In this document: one piece after another, positions 26,512-38,300 of the stretch
Numbering within the stretch: position 1 is the first letter of the stretch
Layout of the letters: every line of letters begins with the position of its first letter
Origin: Martelella sp. NC20
GTDB lineage: Bacteria; Pseudomonadota; Alphaproteobacteria; Rhizobiales; Rhizobiaceae
Reading direction: 5' to 3'
Assembly (NCBI RefSeq): GCF_013459645.1
Contig: NZ_CP054861.1
Coordinates: 354,501 to 418,500 of the forward strand
DNA length: 64,000 bases
The notes under the pieces: model-generated
The model's database searches: none
What the model was told of the DNA's origin: nothing
What the model saw: the letters and a program-made list of their open reading frames with translations, nothing else
Position numbers and translations under genes: made by a program

Positions 26512-26544
26512 CGCGGATGGGAAACCATACCAACGGGCATTGAA

Positions 26545-26786
26545 AATGACTCAGTTTGTTGGCAAAGCCTATCCCTCTCTCCGCCGTCATGCTCGGGCCT
26601 GTCCCGAGCATCTAAGCACGCATCTACTCGACAGGCGTCTCGGACGAAAAGTCAGTTCAAATACAATCCTTTACGGGCCCTTACGAAACGCCAACGCCGC
26701 TCGTGCGGGACCGTGGTTAGATCCTCGGCACAAGGCCGAGGATGACGTCCGTAAAAAGGATAGCTTTGTCAGCAGTCTGGGTCATT
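26545..26786. repeat. Palindromic intergenic element, family II, copy 1
   Basis: Outer arms AATGACTCAGTTTGTTGGCA and its approximate reverse complement at 26756-26786, enclosing two inverted inner pieces: CGTCATGCTCGGGCCTGTCC (from 26584) and CCTCGGCACAAGGCCGAGGA (26721-26743) TGACG. Each inner piece is itself a short hairpin. The inner piece pairs recur at 37901-38018 and 45127-45243, always as an inward-facing pair, suggesting a MITE-like or extragenic palindrome family. No gene is seen in this gap. Confidence 0.65.
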
Positions 26787-26822
26787 GAGAATGACTGTTG
26801 GCAACACACATGCGCCGGCACA

Positions 26823-26852
26823 AAAAATCTCCGCAGATCGGCGGAGATTTTT
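26823..26852. terminator. Bidirectional terminator between typA gap and the GNAT gene
   Basis: The stem AAAAATCTCCGC / GCGGAGATTTTT (12 bp, loop AGATCG) has A/T runs on both sides, so it can work on both strands. It lies just 15 bp after the GNAT gene's stop (26867, minus strand). Confidence 0.85.
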
Positions 26853-26866
26853 GCATTGCGGAAGGC

Positions 26867-27466
26867 TCAGGCGGCGCGGCGAAACGGCTTGACGCGGGCG
26901 GACGGGATTTTCCTGCCGGTGGCGACAAGAACGCCCGCAGCGCCCGTAAGCCAGCCATCCTTCAGCTCCAGGCCGAGAAACCTATGCCGTTCGAACGGGC
27001 CGGGCATCACCAGGTGATGGGCCTTGTCTGCCGAAAAGCCGAAGCGGGCGTAATATTCCGGATCGCCGACCAGCAGGATCGCGCCGTGGCCGCGCTCGCG
27101 GGCGGTCTCGATCGCGGCGCGCATCAGCGCCGCGCCCACGCCCTTGCCGGACAAGCCCGGCTCGACAGCCAGCGGGCCGAGCAGCAGTGCGGGCAGGCCG
27201 CGCCCTTCTGCGCAAATGCCGGCGTCGACGTGCCAGAGGCGCACCGTGCCGATCAGCGCGCCGTTGTCATCGCGGGCAACGAGCGCAAGCCCATCGGCCG
27301 GCAAACGGTTGCGGCGCAGTTTTTCGGACGATTTCTTCTTCCGCATCGGGCCCATGGCGCGATCGAGCAGCGCCTCGCGGGCGCGCCCGTCAATATGGGC
27401 CTCTTCGGCAATCACAAAGGACTGAACAGCGAACTGAACGGCGATTTCAGCAACAACCGGGGCCAT
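26867..27466 (-). CDS. GNAT-family N-acetyltransferase
   Basis: A 199-residue GNAT acetyltransferase. The acetyl-CoA binding motif A is LLLGPLAVEPGLSGKGVGAALMRAAIETA (about 95-123; Q/RxxGxG/A-type turn SGKGVGAAL), and motif B contains LVGDPEYYARFGFSA, the ending that YhbS-like GNATs share. The N-terminal 55 residues are divergent. The acetyl acceptor is not predictable. It is followed by a bidirectional hairpin and preceded by the odc gene 116 bp upstream on the same strand, but no close coupling is visible. Confidence 0.85.
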   Translation of the reverse strand: MAPVVAEIAVQFAVQSFVIAEEAHIDGRAREALLDRAMGPMRKKKSSEKLRRNRLPADGLALVARDDNGALIGTVRLWHVDAGICAEGRGLPALLLGPLAVEPGLSGKGVGAALMRAAIETARERGHGAILLVGDPEYYARFGFSADKAHHLVMPGPFERHRFLGLELKDGWLTGAAGVLVATGRKIPSARVKPFRRAA

Positions 27467-27582
27467 CGGAACATCCCCCCAAATTTAAGGTGCAGCAAAA
27501 TGGCCGGAGGCGTCGGAACGTCCGGCCGGTTCACCCCGGCGCGGCCTTCGAAGCCGCACCGGTTCGCGAAAGGAGAAAATCC

Positions 27583-28716
27583 TCAGATGACGTAGGACCT
27601 CAGCGGCTCGAAACCGTTGAAGGCGACCGACGCATAGGTCGTGGTGTAGGCGCCCGTACCCTCGATCAGAACCTCGTCGCCGATCGTCAGCGTGATCGGC
27701 AGCGGATACATGTTCTTCTCGTACATCACGTCGGCGCTGTCGCAGGTCGGGCCGGCGAGAACGCAAGGCTCCATCTCGTCGCCGTCGCGCTCCGTGCGGA
27801 TCGGGTAACGGATCGCCTCGTCCATGGTTTCGGCGAGACCGCCGAACTTGCCGATGTCGAGGAACACCCAGCGATGCTTGTCATCGTCGGACTTCTTCGA
27901 GATCAGCACGACTTCCGACTTGATGACGCCGGCATTGCCGACCATGCCGCGGCCCGGCTCGATGATCGTGCGCGGGAGCTGGTTGCCGAAGTGACGCGAC
28001 AGAGCGGCAAAGATCGCCTGACCGTAGGCTTCCGCCGTCGGCACGTCGCGCAGATACTTGGTCGGGAAACCGCCGCCCATATTGACCATCTGCAGGTGGA
28101 TGCCCTGCTTGGCAAGCTGGGCGAACACCCGCTTGGCGTCGGAAAGCGCCGCGTCCCAGGCTTCGACCTTGGTCATCTGCGAGCCGACATGGAAGGATAC
28201 GCCGTAGCTTGTGAGGCCAAGCTGATGGGCATAGACCAGCACGTCGACGGCCATGGCCGGGACGCAGCCGAACTTGCGCGACAGCGGCCATTCGGCGCCT
28301 TCGCCATCGGTCAGCACGCGGCAGAACACCCGGGCGCCGGGGGCGGCACGAGCGATCTTTTCGACTTCCTCATGGCAATCGACGGCGAACAGGTTGACGC
28401 CGAGCGCATGGGCGCGGGCGATATCGCGTTCCTTCTTGATGGTGTTGCCGAAGGAAATGCGGTCGGAGGTAGCACCTGCTTCCAGCGCCATTTCGATTTC
28501 GGCGACGGACGCGCAATCGAAGTTGGAGCCGAGGCTGGCGAGCAGCTCAAGGATCTGCGGCGCGGGATTGGCCTTGACCGCGTAGAAGATGTCGCTGTTG
28601 GGCAGCGCGCGGCGGAAGGCGGTGTAGTTGTCGCGCACGATTTCGCGGTCGACAACCAGGCACGGCCCTTCGGGACGGCGGGTGCGGAAGAATTCGGCAA
28701 TACGCTCGGTGGTCAT
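27583..28716 (-). CDS. Type III PLP ornithine (or lysine/ornithine) decarboxylase
   Basis: A 377-residue alanine-racemase-fold decarboxylase that converts ornithine to putrescine. The PLP lysine is K48 in YAVKANPAP, the phosphate-binding glycines are NMGGGFPTKY and EPGRGMVGNA, and the catalytic Cys of the partner subunit is C325 in AGPTCDSADV. The length is that of the rhizobial OdcA type. ATG 28716 is chosen over an upstream in-frame start because it yields the usual MTTERIAEFF N-terminus. A long, structured 5' leader (28720-29110) precedes it. The family also includes lysine-active members, so substrate is inferred. Confidence 0.9.
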   Translation of the reverse strand: MTTERIAEFFRTRRPEGPCLVVDREIVRDNYTAFRRALPNSDIFYAVKANPAPQILELLASLGSNFDCASVAEIEMALEAGATSDRISFGNTIKKERDIARAHALGVNLFAVDCHEEVEKIARAAPGARVFCRVLTDGEGAEWPLSRKFGCVPAMAVDVLVYAHQLGLTSYGVSFHVGSQMTKVEAWDAALSDAKRVFAQLAKQGIHLQMVNMGGGFPTKYLRDVPTAEAYGQAIFAALSRHFGNQLPRTIIEPGRGMVGNAGVIKSEVVLISKKSDDDKHRWVFLDIGKFGGLAETMDEAIRYPIRTERDGDEMEPCVLAGPTCDSADVMYEKNMYPLPITLTIGDEVLIEGTGAYTTTYASVAFNGFEPLRSYVI

Positions 28717-28719
28717 TGT

Positions 28720-29110
28720 TAACCCCTTCTGAAGCATTCTGATCCGGAGTTTTTCCGGATGACAAAGGGCGCATCGACCCGCGCACGATCCCGGCCGGTG
28801 GAGACCCCGGGGAACGATTGCGGCGAACGCTCAAGTGTGAACCACCCCTGATGACAAGGATGATCCGGCTTTGTCTGCCTTGGATTGGTGGGGGTAACCC
28901 GCCGCACTTCCGGCAATGATGGTATGTGCCTCTTTAGTACCCCGGCCGATGGAAAGCTGGGAGACACCAGAAAGGCCCGCACCGTCGTTGCTTCAAGATG
29001 TCCTCGCTTGACCGGTTGGCCGGGAAGCGACTGGAGGGGTTAGTTCCAGGTACCTTACCGTGACCCTCACCATTCGAGAGTTCGGCGGACACCCACAGGC
29101 ACGCGCGACT
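28720..29110 (-). ncRNA. Putative speF-type leader RNA upstream of ornithine decarboxylase
   Basis: The 534-bp gap before odc on the minus strand has no ORF with support, but holds many self-complementary segments. Reading along the odc strand, one hairpin ends the leader (ATCCGG / CCGGAT at 28738-28761, followed by CAGAATGC), preceded by further inverted repeats. Established knowledge: alphaproteobacterial odc/speF genes carry a 5' structured element of about 400 nt (the speF motif). Position, length and gene context agree. I did not verify the consensus base by base, so the class assignment and boundaries are approximate. Confidence 0.5.
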
Positions 29111-29250
29111 TTGGGCAACCGGAGAGATATTGAATCCGGCCTTGAAAATCAAGTGGCGCACCCCAAAATTTCCCCCGGCATCCCGTTGAAGATGCTATCT
29201 GATTGACAAAACTGAAATAAATTTTTCTCGAGCCCTTTTGAGGAGCGGCA

Positions 29251-30177
29251 ATGGACACTTTGACGAGAATGCGGGCCTTCATCGACGTGGTCGAGGCCGA
29301 GGGTTTTTCCTCCGCCGCCCGCAAAACCGGCCGCTCCAAGGCGCTTCTGTCGAAATATGTGCGTGAACTGGAGGATGATCTCGGCGTGCTGCTTTTGAAC
29401 CGCACGACGCGCCAGTTCTCGCTCACGGAGGCCGGACAGCTCTATCATCGCCGCGTGATCGACATCATCCAGGACGTCGACAACCTCTCCGATACCGTGC
29501 GCGCCAATAATTCCGACCTGCGCGGCAAGCTGCGCGTTTCGGTTCCGCGCACCTTCATCGATGCGCCGGTCGGCCGGTCGCTGCTCGATTTCACCGCCGC
29601 CCATCCCGACCTGTCGCTGGACATCGTCGCCGAGGACCGGTTCGTCGATCTTGTCGAGGAAGGCTACGATATCGCGATCCGGATCACCAGCCTGGAGGAC
29701 TCCACGCTGATCGCGCGCAAGCTGTCGGACTTCAAGTCGTTGATCTGCGTCTCGCCGACATGGCTTGCGGCGCTGGACCGGCCGCTGGAAAAGCCCGCCG
29801 ATCTGGCGCATGTGCCGTTCCTGGTCGACACCAATCCGAAATCCCACGGCTCGCTCAGGTTCAGGAACCCCGAGGATGGCACGGTCTATACCGTGCCGAT
29901 CCACGGGCCGGTCTCGGTCAATTCGCCGATCGCGACCATGCGGGGCGCGATCGCGGGGCTGGGCGTGGCGCTGGTGCCGGATTTCATCGCCCGCGAACCT
30001 GTCGCCTCCGGAGCGCTCGTCACCCTTTTCGACGACCATCTGCCGACCAGCGCGGCGATCTACGCGATTTACCCTCACCGCCGCTATTTGCCGCAGAAGG
30101 TGCGCACCTTCGTCGATTTCCTGTCGAAATGGTTCCCCAGCAACTGCACCGAAGCCGGCCCGAAAACTGCGCCGTAA
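29251..30177 (+). CDS. LysR-family transcriptional regulator
   Basis: A 308-residue LysR regulator. The N-terminal winged helix (about 1-60) reads MDTLTRMRAFIDVVEAEGFS then SAARKTGRSKALLSKYVREL; the effector domain follows. The helix-turn-helix and the FSLTEAGQLYHRRV linker resemble the CrgA/ArgP-like group (domain RaiA-free). It is divergent from the odc leader (29110) and head-to-tail with the ScfR gene, transcribed the opposite way. A target cannot be named; odc is the nearest divergent gene. Confidence 0.88.
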   Translation: MDTLTRMRAFIDVVEAEGFSSAARKTGRSKALLSKYVRELEDDLGVLLLNRTTRQFSLTEAGQLYHRRVIDIIQDVDNLSDTVRANNSDLRGKLRVSVPRTFIDAPVGRSLLDFTAAHPDLSLDIVAEDRFVDLVEEGYDIAIRITSLEDSTLIARKLSDFKSLICVSPTWLAALDRPLEKPADLAHVPFLVDTNPKSHGSLRFRNPEDGTVYTVPIHGPVSVNSPIATMRGAIAGLGVALVPDFIAREPVASGALVTLFDDHLPTSAAIYAIYPHRRYLPQKVRTFVDFLSKWFPSNCTEAGPKTAP

Positions 30178-30198
30178 AACAAAGCGCCGGCGGCCTTC

Positions 30199-31608
30199 TC
30201 ACATCAGTTCATACGGCAGGAAATGCCGCTGGTTCTGGTCGACGGTGATCTTGCGCTTCAGCGGCGGCACGGCGCGGCTCAAGCATCTGGTGCGCTCGCA
30301 GATCCGGCAGGAAATGCCGATCGGGTTGAAGGCGGCGCGGTTTTCGGCGTCGAGATCGTCGGCATAGACGAAGGAGCCGGCATAGGAAATCTCGCAGCCG
30401 AGCGCGATCGCATAGGTGGGCTTGGGCGCAAAGAACCCGCCGCCGCCCTTGGTGATCTGGGTCGCGAGACAGAGATAGCGCGCGCCATCCGGCGTTTCGG
30501 CAAGCTGGCGGATGATCCGGTCGGGCTGTTCGAAGGCCTGATGGACATTCCACAGCGGACAGGCCGCGCCGAAACGGGCGAATTGCAGCTTGGCCGCGCT
30601 GTGGCGCTTGGTGATGTTGCCGGCGCGATCGACCCTTGCGAAGAAGATCGGCACGCCCTTCTGGCCGGGGCGCTGAAGCGTCGAAAGCCGGTGACAGACC
30701 TGCTCCAGCGAAGAGCCGAAGCGCGCCGAGAGCAGTTCGATATCGTGGCGCAATTCGTGGGCGGCGGTCAGGAACTTGCGATAAGGCATCATCAGCGCGC
30801 CGGCGAAATAATTCTGCAGTCCGGCCCGGCAGATATCGATCGCCTCGGGCGAGCGGAAGCCCGCCTCCGCCGCGATCCGGTCGATCAGATCAGCCGCATG
30901 CAACTGCCCGATCTGCAGGGCCATCTGGAAATTGCGGGTCGATGGCGGCACCGAGGCGTTGATCGCAAGCGTGCGCTGTTTGGGGTCGTATTGCCGAATC
31001 AGCGCGCTTTCCGGGCCGATACGGAGCACCCTGACGCCGTGGGTCTTTTCGAGATGACCGGCAAGCAGCGCGGCGTCGTCGGCCTCGCCGATGCCGATCC
31101 CGGCGGCAAGCGTCTCCGCCGCCATGTCGAGGTCGTGAAGATAGTTGTCGACGAAATGGAAGAAATCGCGCACTTCCTCATAGGGCGTCGCCTCCAGCGG
31201 GCTCGCGCGCGAAATCGTGTCGTCGAAGCTTGCAAGCTGCTCGTTCATCCGCCGGTAGGCCTGATGGGCGGCGACCAGCGCATGGGCGAAGCCGGGGGCG
31301 TTCTGGACCACGAGTTTCAGCTCCTGCAGCCCTGGCGTATAGTTCTCGAACACCGGATCGGTCAGCGCCTCGGTGAGCGCCGACAGCAGGCGATCGCCTT
31401 CTCCTGACGACAACTCGCTGAGATCGAGCTGGAATTTCTCGGCCAATGCCAGCAGCACGGCGGCGGAAACCGGGCGCTGGTTGTTCTCGATCTGGTTGAG
31501 GTAGCTCGTTGAAATGCCGAGCCGTTCGGCGCACTGGCTCTGCGTCATGTTGCCATGAAGCCTGATGTCGCGCACCTTGCGCCCGATGAAGAGTTTTCCT
31601 GCGGCCAT
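30199..31608 (-). CDS. ScfR-family (PccR/RamB-like) transcriptional regulator
   Basis: A 469-residue regulator of the short-chain fatty acyl-CoA regulator family. The HTH-XRE domain is at about 9-65 (MTQSQCAERLGISTSYLNQIENNQRP). An ImmA/IrrE-like region (about 170-290) and the DUF2083-type C-terminal region follow, ending in a Cys cluster CRICERTRCLSRAVP (C-x2-C-x4-C) that could bind metal or an Fe-S cluster. Relatives sense propionyl-CoA or acetyl-CoA. It is divergent from pccB-pccA-mcm-mce, so it very probably controls propionyl-CoA assimilation. A tandem TTTGCAAT/TTCGCAAT sequence lies at its start. Confidence 0.9.
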   Translation of the reverse strand: MAAGKLFIGRKVRDIRLHGNMTQSQCAERLGISTSYLNQIENNQRPVSAAVLLALAEKFQLDLSELSSGEGDRLLSALTEALTDPVFENYTPGLQELKLVVQNAPGFAHALVAAHQAYRRMNEQLASFDDTISRASPLEATPYEEVRDFFHFVDNYLHDLDMAAETLAAGIGIGEADDAALLAGHLEKTHGVRVLRIGPESALIRQYDPKQRTLAINASVPPSTRNFQMALQIGQLHAADLIDRIAAEAGFRSPEAIDICRAGLQNYFAGALMMPYRKFLTAAHELRHDIELLSARFGSSLEQVCHRLSTLQRPGQKGVPIFFARVDRAGNITKRHSAAKLQFARFGAACPLWNVHQAFEQPDRIIRQLAETPDGARYLCLATQITKGGGGFFAPKPTYAIALGCEISYAGSFVYADDLDAENRAAFNPIGISCRICERTRCLSRAVPPLKRKITVDQNQRHFLPYELM

Positions 31609-31609
31609 G

Positions 31610-31625
31610 TTTGCAATTTCGCAAT
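31610..31625. promoter_or_regulatory. Candidate ScfR operator, tandem TTTGCAAT TTCGCAAT
   Basis: TTTGCAAT (31610-31617) is followed directly by TTCGCAAT (31618-31625), with a related ATTTGCC at 31631. Known ScfR sites (PccR in Rhodobacter, RamB in Corynebacterium) are built from TTTGCAAA-like half-sites. The site sits 2 bp from the ScfR start and 105 bp before pccB, so it could serve autoregulation and pcc control. Confidence 0.5.
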
Positions 31626-31729
31626 TTCAGATTTGCCATTTTATAATTTAACAAACTCACGCGTTCAATCATATTCTGCGGTTCGGCTTTGCGATATGGC
31701 CACGGTTCGTCCGGCAATGGGGAAGAGGC

Positions 31730-33262
31730 ATGCAATCAGTTCTGGAACAATTGGAAAGCCGTCGCGAGGAGGCCCGTCTCGGCGGCGGGAAGCGGCGCAT
31801 CGACGCCCAGCACGCCAAGGGCAAGCTGACGGCGCGCGAGCGCATCGAGGTCCTGTTCGACGAAGGCTCCTTCGAAGAATACGACATGTATGTCACCCAT
31901 CGCTGCGTCGATTTCGGCATGGCCGGCCAGAAGGTGCCGGGCGATGGCGTCGTCACCGGCTGGGGCACGATCAACGGCCGTCAGGTCTATGTGTTCTCGC
32001 AGGATTTCACCGTGCTCGGCGGTTCGCTGTCGGAAACCCATGCCCAGAAGATCTGCAAGATCATGGATATGGCGGTCAAGAACGGCGCGCCGGTGATCGG
32101 CCTCAATGATTCCGGCGGCGCGCGCATTCAGGAAGGCGTCGCCTCGCTTGCCGGCTATGCCGAGGTGTTCCGCCGCAATGTCGAGGCCTCCGGCGTGATC
32201 CCGCAGATTTCGGTGATCATGGGGCCGTGCGCCGGCGGCGCGGTCTATTCGCCGGCGATGACCGATTTCATCTTCATGGTGCGCGACAGCTCGTTCATGT
32301 TCGTCACCGGCCCGGACGTGGTCAAGACCGTCACCAACGAGGTGATCACGGCGGAAGAACTCGGCGGCGCGGATACCCATACGAAAAAATCCTCGGTCGC
32401 CGACGGGGCCTATGAAAACGATATCGAGACGCTGGAACAGGTCCGGCTGCTGTTCGATTTCCTGCCGCTCAACAACCGCGAAAAGCCGCCGGTGCGCCCG
32501 TTCCATGACGATCCGGGCCGCCTCGAAAAACGCCTCGACACGCTGATCCCCGACAGTTCCAGCAAGCCCTACGACATCAAGGAGCTGATCCATGCGCTGG
32601 CGGACGAGGGCGATTTCTTCGAGCTTCAGGAGGCGTTCGCGCGCAATATCGTTACCGGCTTTCTGCGGATCGAAGGCCAGACCGTCGGCGTCGTCGCCAA
32701 CCAGCCGATGGTGCTGGCCGGCTGCCTCGATATCGACTCGTCCCGCAAGGCGGCCCGCTTCGTGCGGTTCTGCGATGCCTTCAACATTCCGCTTTTGACG
32801 CTGGTCGACGTGCCGGGCTTCCTGCCGGGCACCGGCCAGGAATATGGCGGCGTCATCAAGCACGGCGCGAAACTGCTGTTCGCCTATGCCCAGGCGACCG
32901 TGCCGATGGTGACGCTGATCACCCGCAAGGCCTATGGCGGCGCCTATGACGTGATGGCCTCCAAACATATCGGCGCCGATATCAATTATGCCTGGCCGAC
33001 GGCGGAAATCGCGGTGATGGGCGCCAAGGGGGCGACCGAAATCCTCCACCGCGCCGATCTCGGCGATGCTGAAAAGATCGCCGCCAAGGTGGCCGAATAC
33101 GAGGAGCGCTTCGCCAACCCCTTCGTCGCCGCCGAACGCGGCTTCATCGACGAGGTGATCATGCCGCATTCCTCCCGCCGCCGCATCGCCCGCGCCTTCG
33201 CCTCGCTGCGCAACAAGCAGGCCGCGACGCACTGGAAGAAACACGATACCATTCCGCTTTGA
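31730..33262 (+). CDS. pccB: Propionyl-CoA carboxylase beta (carboxyltransferase) subunit
   Basis: A 510-residue carboxyltransferase subunit: an N- and C-terminal CoA-carboxyltransferase domain pair. The N-domain has the [15 protein letters not shown] acyl-CoA oxyanion motif (about 122-137) and the C-domain has [16 protein letters not shown] with [21 protein letters not shown]. It transfers CO2 from biotin to propionyl-CoA. It begins the operon pccB-pccA-mcm-mce, opposite the ScfR gene. It ends one frame from pccA, whose ATG (33274) is 11 bp after its TGA. Confidence 0.95.
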   Translation: MQSVLEQLESRREEARLGGGKRRIDAQHAKGKLTARERIEVLFDEGSFEEYDMYVTHRCVDFGMAGQKVPGDGVVTGWGTINGRQVYVFSQDFTVLGGSLSETHAQKICKIMDMAVKNGAPVIGLNDSGGARIQEGVASLAGYAEVFRRNVEASGVIPQISVIMGPCAGGAVYSPAMTDFIFMVRDSSFMFVTGPDVVKTVTNEVITAEELGGADTHTKKSSVADGAYENDIETLEQVRLLFDFLPLNNREKPPVRPFHDDPGRLEKRLDTLIPDSSSKPYDIKELIHALADEGDFFELQEAFARNIVTGFLRIEGQTVGVVANQPMVLAGCLDIDSSRKAARFVRFCDAFNIPLLTLVDVPGFLPGTGQEYGGVIKHGAKLLFAYAQATVPMVTLITRKAYGGAYDVMASKHIGADINYAWPTAEIAVMGAKGATEILHRADLGDAEKIAAKVAEYEERFANPFVAAERGFIDEVIMPHSSRRRIARAFASLRNKQAATHWKKHDTIPL

Positions 33263-33273
33263 GGCCCGCAGTC

Positions 33274-35277
33274 ATGATCAAGAAAATTCTTATCGCCAAT
33301 CGCGGCGAAATCGCCTGCCGGGTCATCAGGACGGCGAAGACGATGGGCATTGCCACCGTCGCGGTCTATTCCGATGCCGACCGGGATGCGCTGCATGTGA
33401 AGCTGGCGGACGAGGCGGTGCATATCGGCCCGGCCCCGTCCAACCAGTCCTATAACGTCATCGAGAATATTCTTGACGCGATCCGTGAAACGGGCGCGGA
33501 TGCCGTGCATCCGGGCTATGGCTTTCTTTCCGAAAACCCGCTCTTCGCCGCCGCACTGGAGAAAGAAGGCGTCATATTCATCGGCCCGCCAGTGGGCGCG
33601 ATCGAGGCGATGGGCGACAAGATCACCTCGAAGAAGCTTGCCGCAGAAGCGGGCGTTTCGACAGTGCCGGGTCACATGGGCCTGATCGCGGATGCCGACG
33701 AAGCGGTGAGGATTTCCGACGAAATCGGCTATCCGGTGATGATCAAGGCATCGGCCGGCGGCGGCGGCAAGGGCATGCGCATTGCCTGGAATGCCGCCGA
33801 GGCGCGCGAGGGCTTCCAGTCCTCGAAGAACGAGGCCAGGAACGCGTTTGGCGACGACCGCATCTTCATCGAGAAATTCGTGACCGAGCCGCGCCATATC
33901 GAAATCCAGGTGCTCGGCGACAGGCACGGCAATTGCCTCTATCTCGGCGAGCGCGAATGCTCGATCCAGCGCCGCAATCAGAAAGTCATCGAGGAAGCGC
34001 CCTCGCCGTTCCTTGACGAGACCACCCGCAAGGCGATGGGCGAGCAGGCGGTGGCGCTTGCCAAGGCCGTCGGCTACCATTCCGCCGGCACGGTCGAGTT
34101 CATCGTCGACGGCAGGCAAAACAAGTTCTACTTCCTCGAGATGAACACCCGCCTTCAGGTGGAGCATCCCGTGACCGAACTGGTCACCGGGCTCGATCTG
34201 GTCGAGCAGATGATCCGGGTCGCCGCCGGCGAGAAGCTGTCTTTCGGCCAGGACGATGTCGCGCTCAAGGGCTGGGCGATCGAGAGCAGGCTTTACGCCG
34301 AGGATCCCTATCGCAATTTCCTGCCCTCGATCGGCCGGCTGACGCGCTATCGTCCGCCGCAAGAGGGGGCCTATCCCGATGGCTCTCTGGTGCGCAACGA
34401 TACCGGCGTCACCGAGGGCGGCGAGATCTCGATGTATTACGACCCGATGATCGCCAAGCTCTGCACTCACGCCCCCGACCGCGCCAGCGCGATCGATGCG
34501 ATGAGCGATGCGCTCGACAATTTCGAGGTCGAGGGCATCGGCCACAATTTGCCGTTTCTGTCGGCGGTGATGCGCCAGGAGCGGTTCCGGTCCGGAAAAT
34601 TGACGACGGCCTATATCGCGGAAGAGTTTCCCGACGGCTTTGCGGGCGTTGCTCCCGACGACCATGCCGCGCGCATGCTGGCGGCGGTTGCGGCGCTGAT
34701 CAATTACCGGGTTCAGGACCGCGCCGCGCACATCTCCGGCACCATCGACAATCACCGCCGCGCGATCGGCGCCGACTGGGTGGTGACGCTTGCCGGCCAC
34801 GCCTTCACGCTGACGATCGCCGCCGGCAGCATGGCCACGATCACCTTTGCCGATGGCAAGACGTTGAGCGTTGCCAGCGACTGGCTGCCGGGCATGAGCC
34901 ATGCGCGCTTCGATTTTGATGGTCGCGCCGCCGGCATCAAGGTCGATCTGAAGGGGCCGGCGATCCGGCTGCGCTGGCGCGGTATGGATGTCATGGCGCG
35001 GGTGCGCTCGCCGCATGTTGCCGCCCTTGCCAGACTGATGCCGGAAAAACAGCCGCCGGACACGTCGAAAATGCTGCTCTGCCCGATGCCGGGCGTGATC
35101 ACCGCGCTGTCGGTCGCAGCCGGCGATACGGTGGAGGCCGGCCAGGCGCTGGCAACCGTCGAGGCGATGAAGATGGAAAACATCCTGCGCGCCGAAAGGC
35201 GCGGCGTAGTGAAGGCCGTTGCCGTCGAGACCGGCCAGAACCTCGCCGTCGATGAAATGATCATGGAGTTCGAATGA
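33274..35277 (+). CDS. pccA: Propionyl-CoA carboxylase alpha subunit (biotin carboxylase + BCCP)
   Basis: A 667-residue fused biotin carboxylase and biotin carrier. The ATP-grasp biotin carboxylase occupies about 1-450 ([42 protein letters not shown]). A middle BT-type region links to the C-terminal biotinyl domain with AMKM, biotinylated lysine K633. It makes methylmalonyl-CoA with PccB. ATG 33274 is chosen; the frame has only a TTG-type start before it. Operonic with pccB and mcm (16 bp gap). Confidence 0.95.
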   Translation: MIKKILIANRGEIACRVIRTAKTMGIATVAVYSDADRDALHVKLADEAVHIGPAPSNQSYNVIENILDAIRETGADAVHPGYGFLSENPLFAAALEKEGVIFIGPPVGAIEAMGDKITSKKLAAEAGVSTVPGHMGLIADADEAVRISDEIGYPVMIKASAGGGGKGMRIAWNAAEAREGFQSSKNEARNAFGDDRIFIEKFVTEPRHIEIQVLGDRHGNCLYLGERECSIQRRNQKVIEEAPSPFLDETTRKAMGEQAVALAKAVGYHSAGTVEFIVDGRQNKFYFLEMNTRLQVEHPVTELVTGLDLVEQMIRVAAGEKLSFGQDDVALKGWAIESRLYAEDPYRNFLPSIGRLTRYRPPQEGAYPDGSLVRNDTGVTEGGEISMYYDPMIAKLCTHAPDRASAIDAMSDALDNFEVEGIGHNLPFLSAVMRQERFRSGKLTTAYIAEEFPDGFAGVAPDDHAARMLAAVAALINYRVQDRAAHISGTIDNHRRAIGADWVVTLAGHAFTLTIAAGSMATITFADGKTLSVASDWLPGMSHARFDFDGRAAGIKVDLKGPAIRLRWRGMDVMARVRSPHVAALARLMPEKQPPDTSKMLLCPMPGVITALSVAAGDTVEAGQALATVEAMKMENILRAERRGVVKAVAVETGQNLAVDEMIMEFE

Positions 35278-35293
35278 TGACCGGCGGGAGGAA

Positions 35294-37441
<2,148 letters not shown>

Positions 37442-37449
37442 AGGCCCGC

Positions 37450-37851
37450 ATGATCACTCGTCTCAATCACGTCGCCATCGCCGTGCCCGACCTTGCCGAG
37501 GCGGCGGCGCGCTATCAGACGCTGGGTGCTGCGGTCTCCGAGCCGCAGGACCTGCCCGAACACGGCGTCACCGTGGTGTTCGTCGTGCTGGAAAACACCA
37601 AGATCGAGCTGTTGCATCCGCTGGGCGAAGGCTCGCCGATCGCCGGCTTTCTGGACAAGAACCCGAGCGGCGGCATCCATCACCTCTGTTTCGAGGTGGA
37701 GGAGATCGGGGCGACCTCGGAGAAGCTTGATGAACTCGGCATCAGGATACTGGGCGACGGCAAGCCCAAGACCGGCGCCCATGGCAAACCGGTCCTGTTC
37801 GCCCACCCGAAGGATTTCCAGGGCGCGCTGGTGGAGTTCGAGCAGGAATAA
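37450..37851 (+). CDS. mce: Methylmalonyl-CoA epimerase
   Basis: A 133-residue VOC-family (glyoxalase fold) epimerase that interconverts (S)- and (R)-methylmalonyl-CoA. Metal ligands are in the expected places: LNHVAIAVPDL (H7), HHLCFEVEE with the histidine pair (about 77-78), and a final ALVEFEQE with Glu. It starts 8 bp after mcm, completing the route propionyl-CoA to succinyl-CoA. Confidence 0.93.
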   Translation: MITRLNHVAIAVPDLAEAAARYQTLGAAVSEPQDLPEHGVTVVFVVLENTKIELLHPLGEGSPIAGFLDKNPSGGIHHLCFEVEEIGATSEKLDELGIRILGDGKPKTGAHGKPVLFAHPKDFQGALVEFEQE

Positions 37852-37900
37852 ATTCCTTGGTTGCCGACAAAGGCCACCGACAAAATCGCTCCCTCTCCCA

Positions 37901-38018
37901 CCGTCACCCCGGGCTTGACCCGGGGCCCAGGGCCACACGACGGACACTGACGATGACACTCATATCGCGAAAAACTCTTCGAATCGCCCTGGATGCCGGC
38001 TCAAGGCCGGCATGACGG
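37901..38018. repeat. Palindromic intergenic element, family II, copy 2
   Basis: CCGTCACCCCGGGCTTGACC then CGGGGCCCAGGG faces CCCTGGATGCCGGCTCAAGG then CCGGCATGACGG, with about 65 bp between. Each arm is a hairpin and the second is the approximate reverse complement of the first. It follows mce directly. Confidence 0.7.
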
Positions 38019-38109
38019 AGTTGAGAGGAGAGCGGCACGATGTCCGACAGGATTTGCCACAGCGGCGAGGAAACAATTCCCTTTTCGGCAGACCTCTCCG
38101 CAAAGCCCC

Positions 38110-38253
38110 CCAATCTTCTCGCCCCGGAGGGGAGAGATGCCCCGAAAGGGGCAGTGAGGGGCGAGTCCATCCCCGCGAACGCCCTCACGGAATGACATGC
38201 TGCTTCACCCTCACTCCCCCTTTCGGGGGTATCTCTCCCGCAGGCGGGAGAGA
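38110..38253. repeat. Palindromic intergenic element, family I, copy C
   Basis: Starts CAATCTTCTCGCCCCGGAGG and GGAGAGATGCCCCGAAAGGG with GCAGTGAGGG, ends CCTCACTCCCCCTTTCGGGG and GTATCTCTCCCGCAGGCGGG. Diverged inner segments. Fills the rest of the 449-bp gap between mce and the HIBADH-like gene, which is otherwise empty. Confidence 0.7.
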
Positions 38254-38300
38254 GTATTTGGAGCAAGCGGCAAGGCCCGGAACCCTGTTCCGGCCCCGCG

